Source: Paracyclopina nana (Eukaryota; Arthropoda; Copepoda; Cyclopoida; Cyclopettidae). Taken from it: a stretch of DNA of 64,000 nt. This document shows positions 12,528-23,648 of the stretch, piece after piece; within the stretch, counting starts at the first letter, position 1; each line of letters opens with the position of its first letter. The DNA lies in assembly GCA_019096065.1 (NCBI GenBank), contig JAGUCH010000003.1, positions 7,130,001-7,194,000 of the forward strand, read 5' to 3'. Both the position numbers and the translations under genes were made by a program. Below the pieces are notes generated by a model. It made no database searches, was not told where the DNA came from, and saw only the letters and a list, made by a program, of their open reading frames with translations.

Positions 12528-15500
12528 TCAATTGGATTCAGAGGACTCGCTGAGCAGGAGGGTTGGCACTTCCTAAAAAGTTCATTGAGTTGTAAATAAA
12601 TAGTTAACAAAGGTATGATTTAGAGGGGCTTACAGGAGGAGGAAGGGTAGCCACAGCTTGTGGTGCCACAGGTTGCTCAGCAATTCGAGGCCTCTTGGAC
12701 GTTGATGGAGTGCAATCCTATAAAGCATGAGAAGTAGTACTTTGAGATGAAAGATACAATGGCCTTTAGGTAAACTTACATCGTCATTGTCACTAGAAGA
12801 GGATCCACTGTCCTCGGACATTACGTCAGTTTCATCAAAAAAGGCCTTCTTGGCTGCAGCAGTCGTAGTGGGAGTCTTAGCAGAAGGGTAAGTGACTTTC
12901 TTGACAGGGCTTCGTCTTTTACCTGCCTTGGTTTCATCAACAGCGAGCACAATGTCGGGCAAATAGTTCACAGCATCTGCAGTGAACTTTTGAACCAGTG
13001 GCGTGATGTCATCGCCGATTTCAGCCAACACTTCCGCATGCAATTGGGGAAACTGTAAGGAGGAGAGTGAGAATATGTTATCATCCTAGTTGTCGACTAC
13101 ATCACGGAAAAACTTACATCAGGAACAAACTCCATTCGGTCCCAGGCCATGGTCTTGTAGTCATCTCCATTCAAGTGACCAGCCACAAGAATGAGTCTGA
13201 TCATCATTTTTGGATCCTCAATCTCCATTGAGCATTTGGCACTAAGCTCTGAGAAAACTTGGTCAAATGGAGGCAGGACTTGGCCTTTGTTGAGGTTGCC
13301 GGCAATTTCATCCTTTAGACCAGCCTTAAGTTCGGCTCTTTTTCGAGTGGCCACAGAGTGCTCCTCAATGCTGGGGACGACCATGTTGAGTGGCTGTGTG
13401 TGGCTGTTCCATTGCTGGAACTTGAAGTCACACTCAACAATTGCTTTGACAGCTTCTTCGTTGTTCTTGGTCCTTTTGACTGCATGAGTCAAGAAGTTGT
13501 TCCGTTCAGTGTTGAAAGTGCCGGCACAAGTTTCGGCAATGTCGGCAATGTTCGGCAAAACAGACCCTGGCTGTAAGTTCAGCTGATAGCTGATACGAGG
13601 CACGATGCATTTCTTTGTCAATGTGAAAAATCCCTCGGGCAGAGGCCGCTTATTGAATTTCAACATTTTCCTCGAGCTATACATACATACATTTGAAATA
13701 AGTCATGAGCATGTGTGGATATTTATCAACTTACTTCTTGTTTTCGCCAAAGATCATGTGGGCACGAGCAAGAGGCGTGAAGCAGGTGAAAATGCAAGTG
13801 CGAGAGATGACAGCATGCAAAGTTGGAATGCTCACATTGGAAAAGTATGGAGCGATCAGTTCAGTCACTTGTTCCTGAAGAGGATTATAGTGTTACTTAC
13901 TACTTCTCGATTGCTCATGCATGTTTTTAAGTGCTTACTCGTACAAAAGGCGACCCAAAAAAGATGTCACATCCTTTACCGCAAAAGTTGAAGGGCAAGC
14001 ATCGGAAAAGGAGACTTTTCGCCTTGCCTTGCAGTACAGCATTACCACCCGCACTCTTTGTCGGAGTCTTCGGCAATTGCCCTTGCTTGAGATTGAGCTC
14101 CGACACCAAGTTGTAAGTTTCCTTGACTTGCTGCTTCGTACGCTAAATGAGCAGTAGATCTAGTATATGCGCTAAGTAATAATGAAGTGATTCGTGACCT
14201 ACCTTCAATCCTGCAAACTTTGACTCCACCTTGATCTTCAATCCTTTGATCTCTTCTCGTACCTCCTCGTTCTCGGCAGAAATAGCCGACATGAGACGTG
14301 CAAAGAAGCCATCCAAAGCAGCGCGCAGGTCATCCTTAGTGACAAACTGATGGGCCGGAGCAACATCCTGTGTATGTGGCAAATTCTAAGTTACTTTAAT
14401 AGAATGTTGTACTACAAACTCACCACAAACTCTTCCGTCACCAATCCCTCTTGGCCTCCAACAAACGTGAAGTTTGGATCCTCCTCTGATCGAGCAGCAG
14501 GGGCCCTAGAAATGTTGGCTAGCAATGTGGCATTAGCAGTCGAGATATTGGCAGTCGACTGGTCAGCAACGAATGCTGCGTCAAAAATGCCAGGCGTGTC
14601 AGATCCAGAACTTCCTCGACTGTCTTGTGAGTCTTGGCTGCCTTGGCTAGTCTGCCTTGACACATCCATTCCAATTCTTGCAGACAATGCAGTGCTGCCA
14701 ATCATGGCATCGAATTCATCCGGAGCATCAGTCAATGCTGCTGGCGGAGGAGGCATCAATGCAGCATCGTCTACTTCTTGCCTGTTCAAGTTAGCGTCAG
14801 GAGTGATGCTTGCCGTTCCTGTCAATGGCTCGTCGCTTGGCGGGCTTTGCAGGACTTCCTCCTGGCTCGGTTGGACTTCCTCCTGCCTTTGTTCAACTGC
14901 CTCCGGGGTCGGCTGGACTTCATCAGAACCTGTGCTCTGGCTTGGAGGGGCTTCCTCCTCAGTGGCCTGGCTGCTCATGGCCGTTTCATTGCTGATCGGC
15001 GCTTCTTCTTGGCTGCCGGAGGCTTCAAGTCCAAGTGAGGTCTCTTGTGAGATTGTTGACTCGGTTTGGGCAGGAGCAATCGACTTTTTGGCAGCTCTTG
15101 GTTTCGACTGACGAATGGCGACTTGAGTTTGCTCAGGCTCAGACTCCTCCGTCATGGCAATCGACTGTGAAGAAGTCAGCCTCTTGCTCCTCAGCTGCAT
15201 TCCGGTCCATGGCTTGAATTCGAATGATCCGGTGACTGGATTTCTCCTCACGTAGTCAAATTCGCAAACAGCCTTTTCGTAGTAGTCATGGATGAGCTGC
15301 TTCAAGCCCTTGACTTGATCATCAACGTCAAATTTGGCAATCTCAGTATTGAGCTCCTTCAGTACGGCGCTCAAGCGAAATTCGGGAAACCCTGAAACAT
15401 GAGTACTCAATTTGTAGTAAGTTCGATGATGAGATGATGAATTTTTACCTTGCTCAACTCTTGCAAACGCCCTCCATGTCCTCTTTCCGCCGAACCAATC

Positions 15501-15686
15501 CACTTCGACAGGGATTCCTCTTACAATTTCTTCCAATCGTTTCGTCGGCTTAAAGCCAAAAACTTGTTGCAGGCTTCTTCCATCCGGAGTTGTCCAATTG
15601 GCATTCACAGTTTGGAATACCGGGTCCTCGCCAATGCTCGCGATAATGATCTTGTCATATGTACCCTTAGGTTTCCTTTCTTCCAT
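12528..15686 (-). CDS. Transposon accessory protein, 891 aa, unknown family
   Basis: I do not recognise this protein. Nine exons splice with GT-AG borders: 15686-15449, 15391-14424, 14367-14203, 14142-13939, 13874-13735, 13676-13118, 13052-12780, 12717-12634 and 12572-12528. The sum is 2,676 nt, exactly 892 codons including TGA, with every phase compatible. The start is ATG (MEERKPKGTYDK). Residues about 1-140 are globular-looking. About 145-390 is a low-complexity Ser/Gln/Glu/Pro-rich region. About 410-455 is charged and likely coiled coil (DDLRAALDGFF... EEVREEIKGLK). A helical domain around 570-755 contains RNNFLTHAVKRTKNN. The C-terminus is acidic and Ser-rich (SEDSGSSSSDNDD). It is transcribed away from the transposase gene. 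By analogy with Spm it could be the DNA-binding partner (TnpA-like), which is inference only. There is no stop or frameshift, so the copy looks young or under selection. Confidence 0.75.
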
Positions 15687-16084
15687 CGTTTTCGCAAGGA
15701 TCGCTCGGATTTTTCAAAATTCGACTTGCAATTTTGGCCGTTAGTTTAACGCTATTCGATTTGGCGAGAAAATTCTTGCTCAAAAAATATTTAACGATTA
15801 TTTGTAATTGTGCTAATTTTGACAGGTGCAGTCGAAATTCTTCCGAGAAGTAGGCAGTCAGCAATAAGAGCACGCTGTTCAGCAATAACAGCACGCTGTT
15901 CAGCTTTACGCGCCACTCAGCTACTGAGTTGTTTTGACTTCCTAGTTGCAACAACAACATTTTTGGCAGGAGCAGTCAAAAAGTAGTAGTAAAATTAATT
16001 GCAGAACTTCATCTCGTCGAATTTCCTCGCTGAGCGGTTTCCTCTTCCTTCTTCCTCCTCAATTTTGTGGAGGACGTGCGCACC
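15687..16084. promoter_or_regulatory. Divergent promoter region of the transposon
   Basis: This 398-bp gap separates the start codons of the two divergent transposon genes and must hold both promoters. At 15858-15899 a 21-bp unit (TCAGCAATAAGAGCACGCTGT, second copy with AACAG for AAGAG) is repeated twice in tandem, followed by a third partial start. Its first part, TCAGCAATAAG, also begins the 11-bp repeat array at 19209. TTCCTAGT (15939-15946) recurs at 12042, 12101 and 19492. I see no clear TATA box. Confidence 0.6.
15858..15899 (+). repeat. 21-bp tandem duplication between the two genes
   Basis: Two adjacent 21-bp units differ at one base (AATAAGAG versus AATAACAG). The unit shares TCAGCAATAAG with the right subterminal array, so it may be a protein-binding site for autoregulation. 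Confidence 0.8.
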
Positions 16085-18828
16085 ATGAGTCGCTGCTCTG
16101 AATTGGACATGGAGCCCGAAGCAAAAATAGCTCGCCACGATTTATCGGTCGGCAGAAGGAAGAGCAGAGTTGCCACACGTGTATTGGATCAAGTCAATGG
16201 AGCCATTAGCAGCATCAAGTCGAACATTGACCGTCAAACATCGCGGCTAAACCGCCATTATGGACGCCAAGACGACGCTAACTCGTGAGTACTAGTACAA
16301 AAGTTTATACAGATTATTTTGTGACCAATGCATGCATTTTCTTCAGGTCCACTGATGATGACAGCCCGAGACGAAACTTGAGTCAGCAGTCACGCGCTCT
16401 ACGTGATGTGACCAAAAAAATTGGACGCTACTTGGAGAAGGATTTGCGGTCCGAGTCTGATAATTCAGAAGACGGCCTGCAACCATTGGGATTGAGCTCC
16501 AACGCATTGGTGATATCATCCTCATCGGATGACGACGGTCCGATTGTCACCACAAGGCGAGAAGTTGCAGAGGCTGGCATTAGTTGTCGAAGGTTCTCTG
16601 TTTTGAAGTCCACGGCTGTGATTCCGTCTTGCGAAGCTGGCATTGGTCAAGATTTGACTTCGGCGTTCGAAAAGATGAAAGTCATCATTCAGGACGACAA
16701 TGCGTACACATCTGGTGACTCAGAAACAGAGGAAGCCGCCAGGGACAGCCTGAACAAAGAAATTGAAAATGAAAAGTACGATTTTCCAGATTTTCACCAC
16801 TTGTTCTCAGATGAACGAAATGCCCCACCCACAATTGGTAGCGGATTGGAACAGGTTGAGGAGCCAGCCGATATAGTCATGTTGGATGCCGGAGAGCCAC
16901 TTGCAGTTGATCCTTTTCAAATAATCGAGAACGAGGAGCGCGTCATGCCAGATGCAGAGTCAAACTTGGGAGCTGCAATGGACTTGAGTAAGAAGGGCAT
17001 GCGAAAGCACTATCAGCGCGAGCAGTTGCTTAGAACTGATGAGGAGAAGAATGCTAGCATGTTTGAACTCTTTGACGAGATAGCTAGTAGCACGTTCATG
17101 ACTGAAAATGCGCAAAGGAAGATGTGGGAATTCAATCGAACCTACAATAGCCACCGATCTTTGAAGCGTTTGGAGCGTTGCCGAAAGACCATGTTGAAGC
17201 AAAACCCGGATGTTCTCATGAACTATGAAATGAAGAACTTGAACACGGGAGAAATTGTCAAGTTTGCAGCCACAACTTTTCCGAGGAACAAGTTTCCTAG
17301 CAGCGAATGGCTTAAATTGTCAGAATATGCTGAGGTCTCGCTCATGGACATTTGGCGACATGCCCAAGAGGTCCACAAGGAAAAAAATGGCCACACCTGC
17401 TCCAATAAGAAGATCGACCTCTTTTACGACGGCATCTCGGTCACTCATTGCGGAGACGAGCAAGTCAATGTACTGCAAGTTCGATGCATTCCTTGCCGCA
17501 AAATTTTCATGGTCTCGCTTCACTGCTACAGAAAGGAGACGAACTTGAATGCAGTCAAGATTATGGCGCAGTTTTTGCAACAATGCAAAGACAATGGATT
17601 TGAAATCAACAAAGTCATTGCTGATGGCGTGATGCGTGCCAAGTTGAAAATGCTCAAGCAGTTCAACGGCTCTTGGTCTTGCGAGTTTTGCTTCGCTAAA
17701 GGCGAAAGAAGTGGCAATCGAACAATCTTCCCAGCAGACACTAAAGGTGAGAGATTGCGTTCGTCCTTTTGGTGGTATGACATGGCTAAGAAAGTCGAGC
17801 AAAATGGGATCAACAACTTCTCGCCTGAAGAACTAAAAGGAATGCAAGGTCCTAGTCCTTTTGCGCTTGATGTCACGTTTGACATGAGCACCCAGTTTAT
17901 GGGCGAACCCATGCACAATTTCACTGGCGTGACTAAACAGTTCATCAAGCTCATGCTCAAGCTGGGCAAAAGCCAAGCTTACTATACTGCTGCGCAGTCT
18001 AGAGTTCTTGCTGCTATCGACAAGCGCTGGACAGTTATGAGGATCCCACGCGAATACAACAGGAAGTGTCGATCTTTCAAGAGATGTCTCAAGACTTTCA
18101 AGAGCCAAGAGTACGTGGCTATTGTTGTTTGCGGACTCTTCGCTTACATGGAAGCTTTCGACATGGTTGACCACTTCGCAGAACGCAAAGCTTGGCTCCT
18201 TTTCGCCTACTCCATGAGAGCCATGCTCTTTGATGATCACACTTTGCAGAGGATTAATGAGAAGGTCAACGTTGAGCGTTTGCTATGCAGATTTTATGAT
18301 GCATTTGAGGAGGCTTTTGGTGAGGACAATTGCAGTTGGAACGTCCACACGTATCACCACACTCATTTGATGCGCAAGGTTTCAAGACTTCCGGCTTTGA
18401 GCGCCTTGCCCTTTGAGGGCGACCTCAGCATCTTGAGAAAAATAGTCAAGCCTAATACTCCAAGCTTTGGGAAGCAAGTCCTCCAGGCACTGTTCAGACG
18501 ATTGAAGAAGAATCACTCTTGCGAGAACACAGTGACGTTCAACCCCTTCTGCACCACCACAAATGGAGATAACTTGTTGTACACCAACAAGGGCGAATTT
18601 TACGAAATTCAAGAAATATTGGAAGACTCCTACAAATGCATCAGCATCAGCACAAGCGCTTTCTCCTCCATTGATGTGCCAGATCTTGATTGGAGCATTG
18701 TTGGCATTCAAAAGTTTGACACCTACACGAAACAAGTAGTCGAAATTGCCAAAGTTGATGTCATCGGGAAGGCCGTCATCGACTACAACCTCATCATTGC
18801 AGTACCATTTGATGCCATGTTTGTGTGA
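16085..18828 (+). CDS. Transposase, CACTA/EnSpm (Transposase_21-like), 893 aa
   Basis: Two exons, 16085-16284 and 16347-18828, joined by a 62-bp GT-AG intron, give 2,682 nt (894 codons with TGA). The start chosen is the ATG in ACCATGAGTCGC at 16085, a good Kozak context. The N-terminal ~250 residues are acidic and Ser-rich. The catalytic-looking core follows: YDGI (Asp about 428), a CxxC in RCIPCRK, IADGVMRAKLKMLKQFNG (Asp about 493) leading into CEFC, then GEPMHNFTGV (His about 590) and a C-terminal HHTHLMRK segment. This order (DG, then AD-x-x-x-RA with QFNG and CxxC, then a MH motif) is that of Transposase_21-type proteins of CACTA elements. The reaction would be cut-and-paste transposition in the nucleus. 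Family assignment is by motif order, not alignment. The frame is fully open. Confidence 0.75.
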
Positions 18829-19029
18829 ACCCTTCATTTCATTGTGTGTTTTCTCCACTAACTTGATTATTCATGTGATTCGATTAGTTTAGGCCCTTTG
18901 ACACTACCTGTAGCATAGCTTTTTTGACTTGTGCGTAGCTGTCACAAAATTATTTTGTGTTAATTAGAGGAATCAATAACGTGATAGGCTAGAAAAGGCC
19001 AAAACTATGTCATGCTCTATGGGAGCTTA

Positions 19030-19035
19030 AATAAA
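19030..19035 (+). terminator. Poly(A) signal of the transposase gene
   Basis: AATAAA about 200 bp after the transposase stop codon, within the element's right non-coding part. Confidence 0.6.
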
Positions 19036-19209
19036 GAATATGTCGCAGCATTACACATGATTTCTGTATTTACAGTATCGAAGCTTCGTGAATCGTCAAA
19101 ATCATCCAAAAAAGGTCTTTATTTTCCAAGTAATTACAACTTACACTAGGCCATCAGCAATTGAAGGCCACGTAGCCCTACTTGCTCAAATCGTTCATCC
19201 TAGGAGGTC

Positions 19210-19242
19210 AGCAATAAGTGAGCAGTAAGTGAGCAATAAGTG
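19210..19242 (+). repeat. 11-bp tandem repeats, right subterminal region
   Basis: Three contiguous 11-bp units: AGCAATAAGTG, AGCAGTAAGTG, AGCAATAAGTG. The core AGTAAGTG recurs inverted at 19374-19381 and 19426-19433, and directly at 12034-12041 near the left end. Such arrays are typical binding sites for the partner protein of CACTA-type elements, so a similar role is likely here. Confidence 0.8.
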
Positions 19243-19549
19243 ATGCCAGGACTTATTGGCAAAGGAACATCTCTTTTTGGACTAAAACTTTTGTTCTGTC
19301 ACAGCCAATAATGTACTTAGTGCATTTTTTGGAAATCGAGTAGTAATAGTAGTACTACTTTACTAGAAAAATGCACTTACTATTTCTCTAAAAGCGACAA
19401 ATCAACATCCTGGAAGTGATGTCACCACTTACTAGCTGGCTCAAATTCCAAGTCAAAAACAGCTATAACATTTTCGACTATACAGAACATTTTCCTAGTA
19501 CTAGGAGCAATTATAGAAATTTAGTCGAGATAGAGTTGTTCCATTGGCC

Positions 19550-19567
19550 GAAAAAATTGGTGGGGTA
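19550..19567 (-). repeat. Right terminal inverted repeat of the transposon
   Basis: Exact reverse complement of 11925-11942. It is followed by GATACTAG in the flank. If TA is the target duplication, the element proper ends at 19565. Confidence 0.7.
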
Positions 19568-22500
19568 GATACTAGTCAATTGTAAAACATAAGCGGTAAA
19601 ATGCTCAGAATAACTTAACCAACATCGTTCAATCAACCTGAATGATATTTTGAAATGACTTGTCAAAAATGCTTACCTTCGATGAACGTGCAACGATTGA
19701 TCGTGGTTGAAACCAAGTCTCTTGTTAAAAATGTGTGCTTAGTCTGCTCCTCCTCACACTTCACTATTTTACGGTGAACGTATCACAGAACGCTTCGAGG
19801 AAGGCCAGACAGAGAAATGATTGGGTTTTAATTATCTTCCTTTTCGGCATTAAAAAATATTCACAATTCGCATTTTCCTGGCTGATCATGATTCATGAAT
19901 CAGTCAGACTAAACTACGTGCTAAGGCCTAAGAGGTAAGAGCTCAGTGTTTACTCCAGTTGAATCTTGATATAGCTGACTAAGAATCGGACCTTAAAATT
20001 TATGCTTAAATTGGCTTGTCCCTGGACACGAATTGGGCAGACAAAAGTTTTCAAAGACTAATTGAGCGACCAAATACTATTGAAAATACTAAAAATAAAT
20101 TAAAAAGTCAACAAAAATAATTTCAAATAGTAAATTTCAAGATTATCGCCAAATGCAAATGAATCGATTTATGATTCGATCCCATCATTCGATCCGTGAG
20201 TAAACAAAACAAACCTCATCCGTATTGACGGAAAAATTCGGAACTCTTTTGAAAACTTTTTTACTGGCTGTGTTGTTATGGGAAACTCGAGAATTTTCAA
20301 AGTTTTGACGTTGACATAATTGTAGCTGAATCGTTTTGAGCCTCAGAAAAAGAAGCAGACGAGATATTTTGGGTGTGTTTCCAAGCCTGGCCACATTTTT
20401 TCTCAATAACGATTATATTTCCGTGTCAGTGGCTTTAAAGCTCGCCAGTAGTTGAGATTTGTTTTTGTTGTGGAATTTTTCCTTAATTTGGTTTCTCTTT
20501 TTTCGTGTCGAAAATTGGAGTTGTTTCCCAGCTCCTCTGTGCTCGTGGGCAGCGATCCGAAACAAGACCGATAATTACCAACATTCCTAGTGTTCAACGC
20601 ACTGTGCTACGCCAAATCAACAAGTCAATTTTGGTAAATTATGAACGACATGATGGAGAAGTCGATTATCTAATTTTGCTTTTAAAGTCCCCAGGAGGAA
20701 ATGTACGCCCGTCAGAACTCCACCACCATCAGTTGGTTGCCATCAGCGACAATAGCCTTAGTGGAACAACAGTTTTGAGTAGGGATAATTCCTACGCGAG
20801 ATGGCGCTGGGAGCTCCATCGGGGCAGATTATTTTCGTAATTCAAGGGTTTCAGTGGGTTTTATTGGACTTTTGAGGCAAACTTGATGATATTTCGACGC
20901 ATTGAAGGGAGTTTGGCATTTTCAGCTAAGTTTAAACCGAGTTTTAGAGCATTTTTTTTCGGACTGCCCCGATGAGCGACTGAAGCGCCACTCTGTGCTA
21001 AAATACCGCAACTAAGTTCCACTAAGGCTATAGCCATCATTTTTGAATATGCACGGGTGCGGCATATATCTTGTGGAGGCTCGACTCTCGAGTAAACCTC
21101 CTTGCTCTGAGTGCACCTTTGCTTAATTTTACCCTTGGCTGTTCGGAAAGCTTTGCACGGCCATAATTCAATGATGTCTTGACGACAACGCGCGTGTATT
21201 TATGGCCTTGGCCGAAAGATACGTACCCATTGTTCGTCATGAATGGCTCTGGATGCTACTAGGTGATTATGCTACGCAGCTAATTGCAGAATGCTCAAAT
21301 TGAATGGAGGATGTGTGTAGCACTACCTGGAGGTCCCACACACAAGTTTTTGAGCATGCGGAGAAGAAATTGATCACCTGCCGTCAACACTGGCCAAGTC
21401 TGAGTAAAATTAAGGCTTGCTTGCGGTGTGAGAACGTTGAAACATCATCCATAGACCCCAATGCCAACTTATGTGTGTGTACAAGGTAAATGATAGATGT
21501 GATGTCTCGCATGCATAAGTAATTGCTTTTGAGCCGGCTCGGGAATGTTAATAGGAGGATGTACCAGTTTTTAAATCTCGAGGACTAATCATATTTGCCT
21601 ACAACTTAATTGTTTTTGCACGAAAACGAGTCCTAGAAATGCAGAGCAATGACGAGATTGTGATTTATGGCACCTCCAGATGCTCGACTTTCTCTTACAA
21701 TTGTTTGCATTCCTCAGGAGGGCTCAAAAATGATGATGATGCTTGAAGCAATTTAGGCAAAATACCACTTTTCAAGAGGAGAGGAGTGGGTGAAAAGGTC
21801 AGTTGCTTTTTCTCCTCCAGTTTCTTCTCGTGCCAGAGAAGTTTTTGCCTTGCTGACCAGATGTGCGCTGCGAGTCTGATTGTGATCTTATTTCCCCGTA
21901 GCTGATTTGCATGTCATGTCATGACCTTCATCGCTAGTCACCTGAATTATTTCGGAGTCTGCGATGATGTCAGCCAACGCGAAGAGAGCGTATTGTCGGC
22001 ATATTGTTCCTGGTCGGGAGCAAAAATGAGGAGCTTGTGCGTGAGCTTCAATGCCGGGGTCAGAGATCAAAAGTAGTATGGAAACTTCTTTTTGCGAAGT
22101 GCTCACAAAGAAGGCCCTGAGGGATAAATACCAGAGCACGTGGTGGAAGAAGAAGACGAGATGATTGCGCGTGCGCATCATCATCATCTTCTCATGTGGA
22201 TGTGCGGAGGCCGCCATTGCCGCTGATGTAATCATGGAGGAGGAACCGTGAGATCGGACCTGAAGGAATTCCTGTCTGGCTGTACATTACACACACAATC
22301 TCGGAAATTGCCCCAGATTTAGCCAAGCCTTGATGCTATGGTAAATGCTTTTGGATCCATTCTGAAACCTCATTATGTTCTTCATAACTCACGGGCTTGG
22401 CCCACAAAAATGCTCCTTGCCAAAAAGCGAGACTCTTAATTTTGACAAATAATGCTACGAGTATTTTTGGTCTTCCTCAAACGATTACTTTTTGCTTTGA

Positions 22501-23648
22501 GCTTTGCAGTTTTAGTTGGAGGAGCGAATCTGAGAAGAAGAAGATCCTTTTTATTTGAAATTTCTCGTGCTGTACTTTGTTCTCCTAGGACTGACCGAGC
22601 GTACATCTCTTGAACATGATATGATGGAGCATGTTGATCGCAAATTTGTGGAGGAAAGAATTCCATCCCACAAATTATTTGACCATACCTTATCCGAATG
22701 CCATTGGGTTGGTCGATATTGCTGGCAAATGAATATCATTGAGGAATTTGATTCCGACTTGCTTGTCCAAGTGATGACGGGGAAATCAATTTCGATCCAT
22801 CAAGTCACACTCCATCGCTTTTGACATAAATCAAGAATTGTTTTGGCTACGATTCTGTCCCTGGGTCTCGAGCTCTCACGATTTATAAACTGGAGCTGGA
22901 AAAAACTTCTGAACTGGTAAATTGACCACCGACTTCATTAGCAGAGTTTCAGTTATGACCCCATGATGTGTGTTTGTGTTTCCCAGCAGCAGTTATCCCT
23001 GACAGAAGCCAGATTTCCAAGCAACTACTAACCGATACAAAATATCCCACGACGCGGGTACCGGTTTTCTTGGCCAAAAATAGAGCTTAACTTTCTAGTT
23101 TGAAAAGCCGCTCTCATTTTAATTATCATTTGCAGCAATTATAAGGCAGGTACTATCTGTCCAAAACTGAAAACGCAGTACCTTCCGAATTTTGATTGAA
23201 TTTTATTGTGTGTGTAATACCCAGACGCTGAAACAATTCAAGCTTCCCCAGGGATTAAGATCTTTTCCCACCCTTATGGAGAGCCGCCATGCTACCCTTC
23301 AAATTCACGACGACGACGACGGCAACGACGTCGATCAAAAGCTGCAGAAAACAGACAGCTCCAAACGATAACAGCCAAACACTTAGCTCGTTTTATGAAC
23401 ATACTTGTGTCAACACCCATTAATTTTCGAAGTAAGCAATATCGTGACAGCAGCTCTTAGGGAAACAAAGTCTTCTATTTTTTATACTGTACATCTTTGT
23501 ATTGTAGTGGGTCATGTTAAAATGGCACATGTAGAATTCTGAGGTACATACATCTAGTAGCATGGTGTATACTATAATTTAAAGAAGAACAAGGAAAAAC
23601 AGGAGATCACACTAGCAAATATTACTGATAATTTTAGTGATTTAGTTT
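19568..23648. other. Intergenic region 3' of the four-finger odd-skipped gene
   Basis: No gene is supported. A plus-strand open frame at 20505-20840 has no recognisable domain. Short CA/TG-rich and GAT/CGA runs occur, for example an ACG run near 23308-23330. This block may hold 3' UTR and regulatory sequence of the adjacent developmental gene, but nothing specific can be read. I found no canonical AATAAA close to that gene's stop codon. Confidence 0.5.

Larger units (their letters stand above)
11925..19567. mobile_element. Two-gene DNA transposon, CACTA/EnSpm-like
   Basis: The element is bounded by an 18-bp perfect inverted repeat (TACCCCACCAATTTTTTC at 11925-11942, its complement at 19550-19567). 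If the first two bases are a TA target duplication, the termini are CCCC...GGGG. Inside are two divergent multi-exon genes: an 891-aa protein of unknown family on the minus strand and an 893-aa Transposase_21-like protein on the plus strand, each with its own AATAAA. Subterminal repeats recur at both ends and in the shared promoter region. This layout (two proteins plus subterminal repeats) resembles Spm/CACTA elements, but the ends do not start with CACTA, so the superfamily is inferred from the transposase only. A short AATTG match lies just outside both ends, so the true ends could be up to about 10-15 bp further out. Confidence 0.75.

Noticed and set aside
14350..15111. 253-codon open frame on the plus strand
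   Set aside because: It is antisense to exon 2 of the 891-aa gene. The Ser/Glu-rich repetitive coding strand leaves the opposite strand open by composition.
20505..20840. 111-codon open frame downstream of the transposon
   Set aside because: No recognisable domain or partner exons.
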